From Tachypleus tridentatus (lineage: Eukaryota; Arthropoda; Merostomata; Xiphosura; Limulidae), in NCBI RefSeq assembly GCF_004210375.1, contig NC_134834.1, forward strand, positions 142,137,009 to 142,201,008: 64,000 bases of DNA. Direction: 5' to 3'. Under the pieces are notes generated by a model, which saw nothing but the letters and a program-made list of their open reading frames with translations, made no database searches and was not told the origin of the DNA. Position numbers and translations under genes: made by a program. Every line of letters starts with the position of its first letter. The first letter of the stretch is position 1. Below, piece after piece: positions 21,471-34,100 of the stretch.

Positions 21471-24027
21471 GAAGTTGGTCAAAGTGAATTCAACAATAGA
21501 CACAAGAAACTTTATAAATCACACTTCTTATACTTTGTATTTCTATACCCGTGATAAAAAATATATTTATTTTACAACGGGGAGATAATGTTACACAAAA
21601 TTCTATATTTCGTTGTTTATTCTTGTCATCATATCTACACTTCCTGTCTAACTTTGTATATTATGATATTCTAAATTTATTTTTATCTGTTTTTATACAA
21701 TTTTCAATAATTTTGAGATTATGTTCTTTATATCTAGTTAGCTGTTTCAAGAAAATTAACTCTGATCTTAAATCACAACTGCAAGTGCGGATTTTTCAAA
21801 GCTCAAAATGCAAACGTTCTCAGTTCAGAAGTGAGTGAAATCCCGAATCTGACCCACGAGTCTCTGCCAAACTCATATTTTAAATTAAGGAATAAATTCT
21901 TTAAATTGATTAAAAATTTAGCAGTGGGATCTTCCTTGTCCCCCTCTCTTTATGCGAGCTATTTATATTCAAATTCGAAGTAAATATGTTTAATATTTTA
22001 GAAGTGAAACCCTTGGTGTGGTTAAGATATGCAAATGACACGTTTTTTGATGTGGCAGAGTAGTATTGAAATATTGATACAGTTTGAAAGTCATCTCATT
22101 TCGATCAATTTTGCTCTTAAAAACATTTGGTATGGTTAAGGTATGTTTTTCTTCAAACTTTGCTTTTGTGACCTAGGAACGTATAACGAAAACATGATGG
22201 GAGACTATATTCGAGGGCTGATACGTGAAAGTGATTTACATTACAGTCACAAATCTCGAAAACCTACTCACTTCTGGTCATTTTTTATAACTTTAGTATA
22301 AATACATGTGAATCTTGATTCATGTGTTATTTTATTCAGAACTTATGGAAATGAAAATATATAAAGTTGCCCGTTTTTACGTAGAAAATAGGTTAATTTC
22401 TAAATTTCATTATCCAAGTCACAAAAGCAAAATTTCAAGGGAATAATGGACATTTTCTGTACTTTTACAACATAAACAATTAAGAAATAACACATACTAT
22501 CCAGGAACAAAATCTGTGTTACATAGTGTTATCAATCTTTATTTTTTCACGTATTTTGAACTTCGTTGTCTTTCTATTGAGAGAGCTTTTTTCTTACGTT
22601 ACCGTTACAACAATATGGTACATGCTGGAATCAAAAGGTAATCGTAAACTATCACAATAATAGGAATATTAAATATTTGTGTTATAAAATCCAAATAAAC
22701 ATAGGACATGAAAAAAAGACTTACACAGATCTATCGAACAAAATATCTACTTGTGTGTATTTTACAAGTATTAACACTGACCAAGCACTCGGTTGTCAGC
22801 AATTAATTAGCTCTTGTGAAAACACGAAAAATGTTTCCCACAGAAAAGAGACCGAAGAATTGAATCTATGTTACACCATTTAGTCCTATTGTGGTATCCC
22901 ACAATCATAAGTTACCTGCATCACTGATCATTTCCATTTTACATGTATATTTAAGAGAGGATTTAGCTTCAATCATTACTAATTGGTGCAAACTTTTGTA
23001 CTATCTCTTCACGTGGAATAACCAAACCCCATAGGAGCATTGTGAACTGACTGTAAATATAACAGTTTCAACTGCTACATTTTCACTTTTTAACTAACAT
23101 CCTTTTGAGGCTGACCTCGTACCTTTAAAATTAATTTTAAATTGCTGCATTAAGTGAGTAATGTAGTCCTAGATTCCATTAATTATCTCCTTAAACTCAG
23201 TTATCACAATAGTAAACCTAATTAAACAAATTGGTTGCAATAGCCATAAGCCTAAAGAAACAGTAAAATTGTAATGGAACAACACATAATTTAAAATTAA
23301 GTTGTATGAAACTGAATTTATAAAGATATTAAGAAAACATGGAGTTAGATAAAATATACGGACTTTTGAAGAGACTGGAGAAAATAACAGAAACTCCACA
23401 CTCTTATAACTCCAATTGTTGGTGTCTATAAGAGATGAAAACACAACCATATGATAATGTAATTGTACCTTAAATTATTCTATATCACTTGTTTTGTCTG
23501 AATATGATTCTTTCAGAGATAAATGTTCTAAACATTTCGTATGCTAAAATATCTGTCAGATTTCCAAACAGAGATGATTGTAGACTTAGGTCTGGCCGAA
23601 ATTTTAGTGACACAGACATCTAAAGTAATTCATCTGTCTTTAGAAACAGTATCAAAAGTGATATCAACATAATTCTCAATAAACAGAATCACGCCAGACG
23701 AACATAATAGTGGTTGAAAGGCCAAGTAAACAGATTTTTACAGATGAGCACTAATATGAGTAGTGCGACATAAAATATTACTCACAGCGTGAACGTACAC
23801 GGAGTGGTTAATTTTAACCTACAACAACCAACATTTCTCAAACCAACCTGAAGAAAACTGCAGAACATAGTCTCCATGTTAGATCTGTCATTTAGAAACC
23901 TCTAAAAAATAGGTGGAAGAATTTGGTTCGATCATTTTTTACATCTTTTATTTCAAGTGGACGAGTTTTTGTGTTTGATTAAACCCAAGTGAAGGTTACA
24001 TCTTTATACCATCATTATACTTTATAA
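21471..24027. other. Non-coding stretch, nothing recognised
   Basis: AT-rich. Hydrophobic frames such as 21,551-21,838 and 23,169-23,450 follow base composition and have no domain or splice support. Confidence 0.4.
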
Positions 24028-24190
24028 TGACGATTAATCGTACAATTCGTTGGTAAAAGATTAGCCTAGGAGATGGCACTGGGTGGTGATGACTGGCCTC
24101 TTTCCCTCTAGTCTTTTACTATTAAAGTAGAAAGTAGGGGCGGCTAGCGCAGATTGTCCTCGTGTACTTTTACGCGAAATTTAAAAACTG
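24028..24190 (+). mobile_element. SINE family A, 3' part only
   Basis: It starts inside the body (AATTCGTTGGTAAAAGATTA) and runs to TTTACGCGAAATTTAAAA. The tRNA head is missing, which fits 5' truncation. Confidence 0.85.
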
Positions 24191-25650
24191 AAATAATAAA
24201 AAAACGAAAGGTTTTGCACTAAAATCAAGCAGACAGAAAAATAAAATACATAAATTTAAATTTAAACAGATACAAAATGGAAAATTAATACAAGAGGAAA
24301 CTAATAATTTTCATATACAAAATATCATAAAGAAACAAAAATGCAACATAGTTAATCTGAAAATAAAATTAGTCTAAAATGCAAATAAGTACACTAAATA
24401 AAATAAACATGAAAACACGGCACTGAACAAAGTACAGCAACATGATTTTTTTTAATTTTGAGCATTTTGAATTTTCGACCAATTCACAGAAATATGTTCA
24501 TTTTCATTATGTGCAAAGGAAACGAAAAAAATATTTACATTTCTTTTGAATCTGCTATATTTTTATCTACGTCGTCCAAGCTTTTAATTCAACAGTTACA
24601 TTCGTATCGATTTCATGGGAAATAAAACTGAAATAATAGAACTAAAGATATTATCTCAGCTTGTTTATTGTTAAGTGCAAAGATACATCCTAGTCCATCC
24701 GTGTTCTGTACACTTCAAATATTGAAACCCAATTTTTTGTGTTATAGATAATCGGACTTACTAGTAAACCCCGGAAGGGAGATAAATAAACGAGTGATAT
24801 ATAAACGCGTCCGCTTTGCATGTGCATTATGCTCAGTTTACAGAGTTTGTAAACATTTATTGTAGAGTGTAATTCCATTTCTCTCATGTGTATATCCTAT
24901 GAAAGCAATTTTTACATTATCCTTTAAATAACATGAAAGACTTTTCTTTGCTTTACTTATTGACTTTATTTAGCAGTATGAAGATGTTCAAGATACCTGT
25001 GAATCTCATATTATTTCTTTAGCACATTATTATGTCAACGTTCAACTTAAAATGTTCATGCAATTTCTGAGGAATGTGTAACTTCTGAATTGGTGTTAAA
25101 TTTAAATTAAAGGTGACTTGACAACAAGCTTAAGATAAATAAGAAGAGGATTATTCGTATTTTATCTACTTTTATTCAATTATTTTTCAATAACATTTTG
25201 TCTTTGCTTTGGTTTATTTGAATATAGTTTTTATTTAATTTTTTTAAAAATTCTTTTATTCTATTTAAAAACACAGTTGTCTAATTTGACCATAAGTCAT
25301 TGTCCATTTTATTTTCATTTGTTTTAAAGCACTTTTCTTTTACATTCTGTATATCTTCCTTCCGTTTTATACCACCATGTTTGTTTTGTAACGTACTAGG
25401 CCTTTGAACCTCCATCGTCGCAGAAATAAGATAGGCCTAACTGTTTATTATATTTATCCTTTATCTTCTCAAGATTGTGTATACTCTAGATTAATCTGGC
25501 ATAACTTAACACTGCAACAGTGGAAGGTATCTGTAATATTACTTGAACAATCGTCTGAAAGTTAATATCTTGCAAGTTTTTATTATGATGCGTTCTGTAA
25601 CGGATTTACTATTATGAATTTATTTTAATATCAATATTTGCTTTAGTTAA
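24191..25650. other. Non-coding stretch, nothing recognised
   Basis: AT-rich, no supported feature. Confidence 0.4.
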
Positions 25651-25772
25651 GCCCACCGCTAGTATAGCGGTAAGTCTACGGATTTACAACGCTAAAATCA
25701 GGGTTTCCGTTCCCCTCAGTGGGCTCAGCAGATAGCCTGATGTGGCTTTGCTATAAGAAAAACACAAACGCA
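25651..25772 (+). mobile_element. SINE family B
   Basis: GCCCACCGCTAGTATAGCGG, GGATTTACAACGCTAAAATC, CAGGGTTTCCGTTCCCC, GGGCTCAGCAGATAGCC and a GGCTTTGCTATAAGAAAAA tail. Confidence 0.82.
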
Positions 25773-25852
25773 CATTCTTTAGTTAAATATACGTTTAGAA
25801 ACGTACGTAAATAAGTGTTGCTAAGTTCCTGCCTATTCTCTACATTTGTAGA

Positions 25853-26113
25853 AGATTCACACAAAGCTACATGAGGGCTATCTGCGCTAGCCGACCCTAA
25901 TTTAGCAGCGTAAAACTAGAGGGAGGGCAGCTAGTCATCACCACCCATCGCCAACTCTGGGGCTACTATTTTACCAACGAATAATGGAATTGACCGTCAC
26001 ATAATAACGCTCCCACGGCTGAAAGGGCGAGCATGTTTGGTGCGACGGGAATTCGAACCCACGACTCTCAGATTACAAGTAGAACGCCTTAACACACCTG
26101 GCCATCCGGGCCT
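25853..26113 (-). mobile_element. SINE family A, near full length
   Basis: Minus orientation with complete tail, body and head (B box is rc of GGAATTCGAACCCACGACTC). It abuts the second copy of the 10 kb dispersed element. The 67-residue frame at 26,037-26,240 begins in it and is spurious. Confidence 0.92.
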
Positions 26114-26545
26114 TACCTCGGAAGCTATAACTGTTATTAAATGCTTATTAATTGGGAAATTATTTTCGGATATTAGTAATTCTACGAGGACATTGGATAT
26201 CTTCGTTGGAAAAAGTCAATTTATAAATGGTATGAGATAAGCCATTAAACGAAATGTAACAATAGCAACTTAGAATTAATTTGCTCATGGTGAACTGTTA
26301 ATAAAATATTCAGTTCCTTATAGATAGAAAACTCAGTACTGCTTGTAAGTTTGTAAATAGTTCGTATATAAACTATTATTTGTAATAACCGTTATTATAA
26401 ATTATATTAATGTTTGTATGTTAAAATATATTTGTGTTAAGAAATAGAACTGTGTGTATTAGTCCTGTTGTCAAATATAAACTTGATACATATCGACACT
26501 CAGTTAACTTCTAAATTAAAATTAAATCGGAAATTCGTCCAGGAT
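26114..26545 (+). mobile_element. Second, partial copy of the 10 kb dispersed element
   Basis: Shared order with 10,340-11,110: CTATTAATTGG / CTTATTAATTGGG, TCAATTTGTTCGTCG / TTAATTTGCTCATGG, AAAATATT(T/C)AGTTC, ATTTGTAATAAC and AAAATATATTTGTGTTAA. It is shortened and diverged. Treat as a fossil. Confidence 0.6.
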
Positions 26546-27014
26546 AAATTATAACACGTAACAGTTCCAATAATGAATGCTGTCATTCCTTCTTCATTTA
26601 ATGTGATGATGGATACTCGTTTCCACAGTTTTAAAATGGTATTAACAGTACAAATGTACTTATTGACGATATTAGAAATGTAAATTAAGCGAATTCGATA
26701 AAGTATTGACATATGATATTTTTAATTAAAACGTTACACTAGAAATATCTTTATCAACCAGAAGAGACTCACAAAATACTTGCGGTCAGATTAGTATCTT
26801 TATTGAGACTAATACTGGTCTTAGTCATTCTGGATCCTCTGGAAGAATTCAGTTATGAGGCCCATAATGATAATGCTCCATAAGACTGCTATGATTGCAA
26901 CAGTACTTCTTCAGATACAGGACTGCTAGAATAACAGCAATAATACAAAATAATTCTAATCAGCCACTGAAAGTCTGTAAGCCCACTTGTCTTAGGTTAA
27001 CATTAGTTAAGCTT

Positions 27015-27115
27015 GTGATGTCGAGAAAACCCACTCGTGAGGTTCACGATGACCGAAGAAGGTCGAAATGTTGTTCGCTCCTCTACGTATAATAATTTTT
27101 CAAGCCAAACGAGCC
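27015..27115 (+). other. Hammerhead-ribozyme-like repeat segment
   Basis: GATGACCGAAGAAGGTCGAA at 27,048-27,067 forms a stem-loop (GACC/GGTC around GAAGAA) in the place of hammerhead stem II, followed by GAAATGTTGTTCGC. The left core box is degenerate (TTCACGA where CTGANGA is expected). Outer words CGTGAGG and CCTCTACG can pair as stem I with one bulge. It looks like a decayed relative of the 63.3 kb motif, probably from a Penelope-like or retrozyme-type element (inference). Confidence 0.4.
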
Positions 27116-27714
27116 GTTTTTACATATATATTACTTAGGCTTATTTTTTAAGCTTGGCCTACATTCGATAAAGAGGTGAATTATCACTGTAACGTGTAAT
27201 TTTGTGGTTTAAGTTTAGTTTGTGCTAAATTTTAACATTCTTAATACTATCAGTAAATAAACGTATAATATTATTCTACGAACTGAAGTTTTAAAAACTT
27301 TGATAATATTAATACTAGAAATGTATATTTCTATACACCGATATTCACTACATAATTAATAATGAGTTTTATTATGTGATTGTACAAAGTGTTTACTGAA
27401 GTATATACCATGGATATACTAGCTGCTGCACAGTGTTTCATAAAATGATTCCAATTTTTTTGAAGTACAAACTTTTAGCATAGCTTTATCTCATAGTTGA
27501 TTTCAGATTTAATTACAGTCGCTAGTATTGAGGATTCCATCTTGGTTTTCTATATCCATGAGTATGCTTATATTCGCTTAAGTGCGTGTGCATTGGAATT
27601 TAGACAGGACTTAAAACTACGCATTAATATAATAGATGAAACACGTGAGAAAAGGTGTTTTATTAAAACATGTAACTGCAATACAAATAAGTTGCTATCT
27701 AGAATTATACACAG

Positions 27715-27836
27715 ACTGTTCTCTACGTTAAAATATTTTTATTTGCGTGTTTTTGTTCTCTTACCGGAGACTCTTACAGCATTAAAAGAGAAGAAAGGTC
27801 GTAAATAAAAGAAAGTATTTTAACGTAGAGAACAGC
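27715..27836. repeat. Long inverted repeat, arms about 34 bp
   Basis: Left arm from 27,715 (CTGTTCTCTACGTTAAAATA) pairs with the right arm ending at 27,836 (TATTTTAACGTAGAGAACAG). The inner ~50 bp contains a second short inverted repeat (TTCTCTTA / TAAAAGAGAA). This is a MITE-like or hairpin repeat. The 103-residue frame over it (27,497-27,808) is not supported. Confidence 0.72.
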
Positions 27837-29075
27837 CTTTTTATATTTTGTACAAAACGTATAACAGTTAAATGATTATCGTGTAAGTAGAAATGTTGGA
27901 CAATTCTTTATTACAGAGGATAAGCACGAAAAATATTACTGTTTTAGGAACAGTTGGAGCAACTGGGGGCATAGTGACAATGTAACACTGACTTAGGAAT
28001 CGTGTTATATGTGTTGGTAAAGTTGTGGGCTGCGGATGAAATACATGTTCCAATTGATAAATTCGTTGGACACAAGAATATTCCGAAAAAAACTGGAATT
28101 ATTAAACATGAAATTGCAAGATAAAAAGCTCCAAAAGGAGGATGGAAAGAATATCCTGAAAGAAAAGTAGTAACTTAAACTAATTAGCCTAACTTAGCTT
28201 ATAGGCCTATTTCAGGTATAAAAGTCCGTCTTAATAAATATTTTTCTTCGTGAGTCGTCAAAATTGCGTACTTTGTGATCTCTAACTTAAGTGATACCCA
28301 GAACAAATTCTTAAACATATGATGGGCTCGATAATCTGCAATTAAAGTATGATGCATTTAATTTCTGAACAGATTATAAGCATGAACATAGAAAAAAACG
28401 TTAACTTTAGTTAGATCTCCCATTTAGATCGTCTGTAGCAAGTTATATCAGTTTAATTTGCTGTTTTTTAATTGCTAGCATAGAGAAAAGTGAAATCTAC
28501 AGCTTAGAATAAGATGAATATCTCTTCAGGACAAAACTGAGTGTGAAACGTTGAGAATACTAAACAAGGACACAACTGGCAGCAACCAATGATAACTGGG
28601 ATGACTACAATGTTTATAATGCTCCAAAATATAGGGTGAACCAAAATTATTTTTCCAATTTTAAAATTTGATAAACAAGTAAGGAAACACAACCACACAG
28701 TTTTCAACACTTTATTTTTATTCATTCCAGTGAGTAGTGCTAGTCTGTAAAATAGTAACCGTACAAGGAAAAAGTCAATGCATTGTTTGGTTTCCAGACC
28801 AACTCAATGACTTTAGTGCAACGTAATTGAAGGAAAGAAATATGAGGGTATGTTAAGTATATCGTGTATCGCAACCTAAACATCAAGAAGCTAAAGGCCA
28901 GGATAACGGACGCCATCGACACGGTAACTGAAAATGTTGCAGCAAACGAAATGTGCGTAATTTTATTTAATGCTCTACCTCTCCTTTCACACAAATGGAA
29001 AAAAAAAGAGAAAAAACATGATCGCTGGTCATTACTACACCTTTAAGAATAAGTAGAGGAGACAGGTAGATGAAA
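27837..29075. other. Non-coding stretch, nothing recognised
   Basis: Overlapping short frames on both strands near 28,500-29,046 have no domain, splice or start support. Confidence 0.4.
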
Positions 29076-29283
29076 ACGAATCCTCGTCACCCCAAACATG
29101 CTCGCCCTTTCAACCGTGGAGAGGTTATAATGTGATGGTCAATCCCACTATTTGTTGAGAAAAGAGTAACCCAAGAGTTGGCGGTGGGTGGTGATGATTA
29201 GCTGCTTTCCTTCTAATCTTAAACTGCAAAAAAAACTCCTCGTGTAGCTTTGCGCGAAATTCAAAACAAACCAAATAAAAAAA
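29076..29283 (+). mobile_element. SINE family A, head truncated
   Basis: It starts near CCCCAAACATGCTCGCCC, keeps the body (GGTCAATCCCACTATTTGTT) and ends at TTTGCGCGAAATTC with an AAACAAACC tail. A short internal deletion removes the GGACGGCTAGC part. Confidence 0.88.
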
Positions 29284-30150
29284 CAGAATATGCGACACTG
29301 TATTCTATATATAGTTAGTTCAGTAAAGGTTCGTACAGATGCTCAACTATAGTATTACACTGATTTCTTGGTTTACTTTTGTTTCTTCTTTAGCACCTCA
29401 GTTTGAGTGCCATGTTGGCTAAACTTGATAATTCAATGTCTAACCTACAGGGAAACACCACTATAAGTAAAGAAACAAATTTATATTACACAGTACGTGT
29501 GAAACCTCTAAATATATAAACTCTAAACTACAATATATAGTTTAAACTTATACGAACTATACCGAAGTTTGAAACCACAACATGACACAGGATAAACTAG
29601 TCAATGCTGACCTTTTATTTTAATATTTCTAACACGAAAATGAACAATAGTTAGTGTTAACCTTTGCCAAAACAATGACCAAACTAATATTCCTTTTTTG
29701 TGGTTATGATAAAGTTGTGTTATTGTGACTAAACATTTTTAACATGGCAAACATCCTGAACATAAAACTTTTAACCTACCCTAATGCTAAAAGATGTAGC
29801 CTCGATGTCATTAGCCATCAGTTTTAACGATGGAAATGATAAAATATTTCCCAACCTAGTCTTCTACATTTTATTAATGAAAGACTTCTCTATTCAGAAT
29901 TCTATAAACAGTGGAACTTTAACATGGTATTTTGTGTATTTTAGTTTTATTTTATATTTTCTTGCATAATGCATGGGGAGAAATCATATCTAGATGCACA
30001 AATACACTTTTTTGGAAAATAAGATTAAATTAATTATTACTGCAGGTTATTCAAATCTCTTAATGTACAATTAAATATTTCTTTAGCACATCTGAGCATA
30101 TTTCTGTTAGTTTGTTTTATAATAGATATGCAAACAACAATTTATATGTG
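29284..30150. other. Non-coding stretch, nothing recognised
   Basis: AT-rich. No exon-like frame. Confidence 0.4.
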
Positions 30151-30330
30151 TAAGGAAGAGTGTTATTGATGGTTGAACACACTGCTTTTCTACAGAACAT
30201 TGGTTTGTCTTCTTCAAGACCAGTGTTCTGTCAAAACATGTAGCGTGTTCAACCATTAATAAAACTCTTCCTTATGCTTATAAATCATTGTATGTCTAGC
30301 TATTATTATATTAGCATTGTGTGCCTCCTC
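30151..30330 (+). other. Nested hairpin repeat with hammerhead-like architecture
   Basis: Outer arms 30,151-30,184 and 30,243-30,274 pair (GGTTGAACACA with GCGTGTTCAACC as the best part). An inner hairpin 30,192-30,231 pairs ACAGAACATTGG with CCAGTGTTCTGT. The arrangement of outer stem, CTGC..., inner stem, CAAAAC, palindrome ACATGT, then outer stem is that of a type I hammerhead, but the CUGANGA box is lost, so it cannot be active as written. The right flank (30,271-30,330) matches 1,391-1,450, so this is a dispersed family. Confidence 0.45.
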
Positions 30331-30344
30331 ACATAAGTTCTTTT

Positions 30345-30608
30345 TATTGTTTTTTTTAATTTCGCGCAAAGCTTAACGAGAGCTATCTGCGCTAGCCGTT
30401 CCTAATTTAATAGTGTAAGACTAGAGAGAAGGCAGCTAGTCATCAACACCCACCGCCAACTCTTGGAATACTCTTTTACCAACAAATAGTGGGATTGACC
30501 GTAGAGTATATCACTCTCACAGCTGAAAGGGCGAGCATGTTTGGTACGACGGGCATTAGAACCCACAACCCTCAGATCACGAGTCAAGTGCCTTAACCCT
30601 CCTGGCCA
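30345..30608 (-). mobile_element. SINE family A, near full length
   Basis: Minus orientation, complete tail, body and head up to the rc of TGGCCAGG near 30,608. It lies 370 bp past the gene 2 stop. Confidence 0.92.
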
Positions 30609-30919
30609 AAGTTCTGTTTACTTCATCGAAAACATTTTACGGACAAAATTGCAAATCACATTTCAAACATGGATGGAAATAACTTAGTGACAAAATTAAG
30701 TCTTATTTGGTAATGTTGTTTTATATGAATCATTCATCTATTGGTATAATTTTTAATATGAGAAATTATTCGTTAATTAACTCGATTTTAGAATTATTTT
30801 ATTTAAAATCAGTAGATTATTATATACAAGAATTCGCAAAAATTGTCAACTTTGGTGCTGTTTATCGGCATGTAAAAATTCTTTGAGACACACACCATTT
30901 TCAACAGTTGTTAATTAAC

Positions 30920-30925
30920 TTTATT
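30920..30925 (-). terminator. Candidate polyadenylation signal of LRR gene 2
   Basis: AATAAA on the minus strand about 54 bp beyond the TAG stop of gene 2. The position suits a short 3' UTR, but such hexamers are frequent in this AT-rich DNA. Confidence 0.4.
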
Positions 30926-30978
30926 TAAGAAAGTAAGTTCGTTGTACACTTTCTTTTGTTTATGAAACAGCTGCATAA

Positions 30979-31148
30979 CTAAAGAAACACAGCCCACCAC
31001 CACCAGCTGCAAACATCATCAATGTCAACATCTTTAAGTGATACTCCTTTAAGGTTATTTGGAGAGGCACAGGTGGGATAAAACAGGTTTGCAGGTTTCT
31101 TGCTTACGATCAGCCAGCCAATACTACAGTCGCAATAGACTGGGTTAT
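30979..31148 (-). CDS. LRR gene 2, exon 4 (C-terminal cysteine cap)
   Basis: 170 nt after acceptor TTACTTCTAG. It encodes NPVYCDCSIGWLIVSKKPAN, a Cys in YPTCAS and a final Cys in DDVC, then SWWWWAVFL and TAG. The WWWW comes from four TGG codons in a row. Confidence 0.88.
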
Positions 31149-34100
31149 CTAGAAGTAAAGTGAATAGAAACATTGTCAGTACACTTTAAAAGAAGCAAAA
31201 TAAGTCAAAGTATAGGATTAACTTTAAAAACTCAGTGATCAAAGTAGTTGACACTTTCTTGTTACTTTTATTTTAGATCAGTTAACTTTGATACGATCAC
31301 TTCACTAAACATGCTTTATTCTCCAGAACCTTTCATTATACTACAGGTATTAAAACTCTTAAGCTTGCTTTATTTTTCAATCACACTATCTGCTCGTTGT
31401 CATAGCCGACGGAGCATTTTGCTCAATACAGAACTTATGAAGTTTACCATAACAGTTGTGAAATATATATATATTTACCACCCCTTCATAAAACCGCACT
31501 TGTAACACAATCCTTACGTAAATACTTTCCCATATGAATTACTGTTTTTAACAAATGGCGTATACAAATACTGCCCCATAGCAACTGCTGTTTCTAACAA
31601 ATGATTTTTACAAATACTGACCTAAAGCAACTGCTGTTTCTAACAAATGATTTATATAAATACTGACCCATTGCAACTGCTGTTTCTAACAAATGATGGC
31701 CCGGCATGGCCAAGCGCGTTAAGGCGTACGACTCGTAATCTGAGGGTCGTGGGTTCGCATCCGCGTCGCGCCAAACATGTTCGCCCTCCCAGCCATGGGG
31801 GTGTTATAATGTGACGGTCAATCCCACTATTCGTTGGTAAAAGAGTAGCCCAAGAGTTGGCGGTGGGTGGTAATGACTAGCTGCCTTCCCTCTAGTCTTA
31901 CACTGCTAAATTAGGGACGGCTAGCACAGATAGCCCTCGAGTAGTTTTGTGCGAAATTCCAAAACAAACAAATCTAACAAATGATTTATACAAATACTGA
32001 CCCATAGCAACTGCTGTTTCTAACAAATGACATATAATTACTGTCCCATAGTAACTGCTGTTTCAAACAAATGACATATAAATACTATCCCATAACAACT
32101 GTTATTTCTAAAAAATGGCTTATACAAGTACTGTCCCATAGCAAATGCTGTTTCTAACAAATTACTTATATAAATATATTATCACATCATCATAACAACT
32201 GCTGCTCTATTAAAAGGCTTATAGAAATACTGTCCTGTTACAGTTCCTGTTGTAACAAAAGGTTTGTAAAAATGTGATTATTGTATTTCGGCTATTCTTA
32301 GGAGTTATTCTGAATGAAACACATCGTAAGTAATAGATAAGGAGAACATGCTACCTGAATATAGTTATTCACTTGTTATGAGGTGAACGCTTTTCATCTA
32401 AACTTCTGAAGCGTAATTACAATAATTATACAGTCTTCTTATTGAAGGCATACCGAAATCATGTATATGCTTGAGAAAAAATTTAAAATTTTACTTTGAA
32501 TTAATATCACAGTTTGTACTATTAAGGCTAGTCTTATGATAAATAGGGTCATCTTTTGAAGAACGACATAACGCGAAATTTCAATAAAACAGGTATTTGT
32601 GTTGAATTTTGAAATATATTTATCAAAGAAAAGTGAAATTGATCTTATCTTAAGGTTTTCGAACGCTGTTTGATGACCTAACTCTAATACGATGAACTAT
32701 AATGCATGAAATATCATAAAACCACAATATGTTGAAAATGATATTTTAAACTGTCTTCAACACTGATGAGCAACCGTGTGATGGCGATGCTTAAAAATAC
32801 AAAAAATATATTTATAATAGTTGAAGTACAAAGGTGATGCCCACCATTAAGATAAATATGAGTCAGTTGATACCACACTGGCTTGAATGTGTCTCTGAGT
32901 AATAAACGAAACATGTTTCCTTGCAAATAGAGTTCACGAAGTGCTGGCATGTTTGTGAAAATCAAATCATCCAGGAAATGTAGATCATTATCCCTGTAAG
33001 AGTAAAATAATGTTAAGAAAGGACAAATATGATAAAGTATAACACAGTAATTTCAATCGAATAAGTCAGTTAATTTTAAAAATAACAATTAAATATCTTC
33101 AAGTAAGTACTAATAGAAAATATCATATGTGAGATGTGAAGAAGTAATACAATGGAGAAGTAATGTGATCAGAACCAGAGGAAATACCTGAAATACTATT
33201 GAAAAAAATAGTTAATACCCTTCTTTCTCTGTATAAATATTTCATCCAACTAATTCTAGTTAAAAGCTTAACTTTAACGCCACCTATAAATCTTGCCCTT
33301 ACCATCACGAGTCCCAAACGTTCTTGGAAGTTCAAATTGGTTTATCCAATAAAAGTATTATGAAGACGAGCCAATGCTAGGAATCAAAACGTCTTTAAAA
33401 TCAAATATCGATATTCCAAAAGTTGCTGTTATTTTATTTTTTAAGATTAAACGTTAATAGAATGTAATTAAAAGCCTATTTTAAAATACAAATTATCATG
33501 GTCATCTGTTAGCCTCTTGAGAGCTTAAAGGTAAAACTTAAGGTTTATAATGCTGAAGCACGAGGCGCTGTCTCACTGTGGACAAAATGCGAATAGCTAG
33601 TAGTGTTTACCCTGAAACAAACATTACATAATAATAATCAAATTTCATTTTAATGCTGTGTGAAGATATTATTTTATTAAGGTCGAATTCAGAAGTTACT
33701 AGTGACATGAAAGCATAAAAACAACCCGTCCTACGATAAAAAACAATCATATAATTGTTTCTTTAGTTAAAAAACCAAACCAGTTAATATTTGAAAATTA
33801 TGATAAATAAGCCTCATCTATAATATATCGATTTTTAGCTGCTGTAATAAATATCTTTAAGATATAAATTATCAAACTTTAATTTCTTAAAAGTTAAAAA
33901 CAAGTATATGTGCTAAAGCCCTTTTCTCAGACATCGATTAATTTATAATTAGACTTTTGTAAATACTTGATTTTATATTTAAACACAACTTTTATTGTCA
34001 GCTGTTTTCGAAAGCCCATTTGTGTAAATCTACAAAGTTCATTAATGATAACTATTGTGGTGAAGAATTTCAAATGTTTCGTACTATCATATTCACAGTT

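Noticed and set aside
21551-21838. Small membrane protein
   Set aside because: Phe/Leu/Ile-rich frames are expected from T-rich DNA. No other support was seen.
27497-27808. 103-residue plus-strand protein
   Set aside because: It overlaps a long inverted repeat and has no domain or splice support.
28504-29046. Overlapping short genes on both strands
   Set aside because: All are short AT-driven frames without start context, domain or junctions.
32714-32844. Continuation of gene 2 exon 3 past 32,845
   Set aside because: The frame stays open to 32,714, but gene 1 has a donor at exactly this position and phase, and the C-cap is supplied by the next exon.
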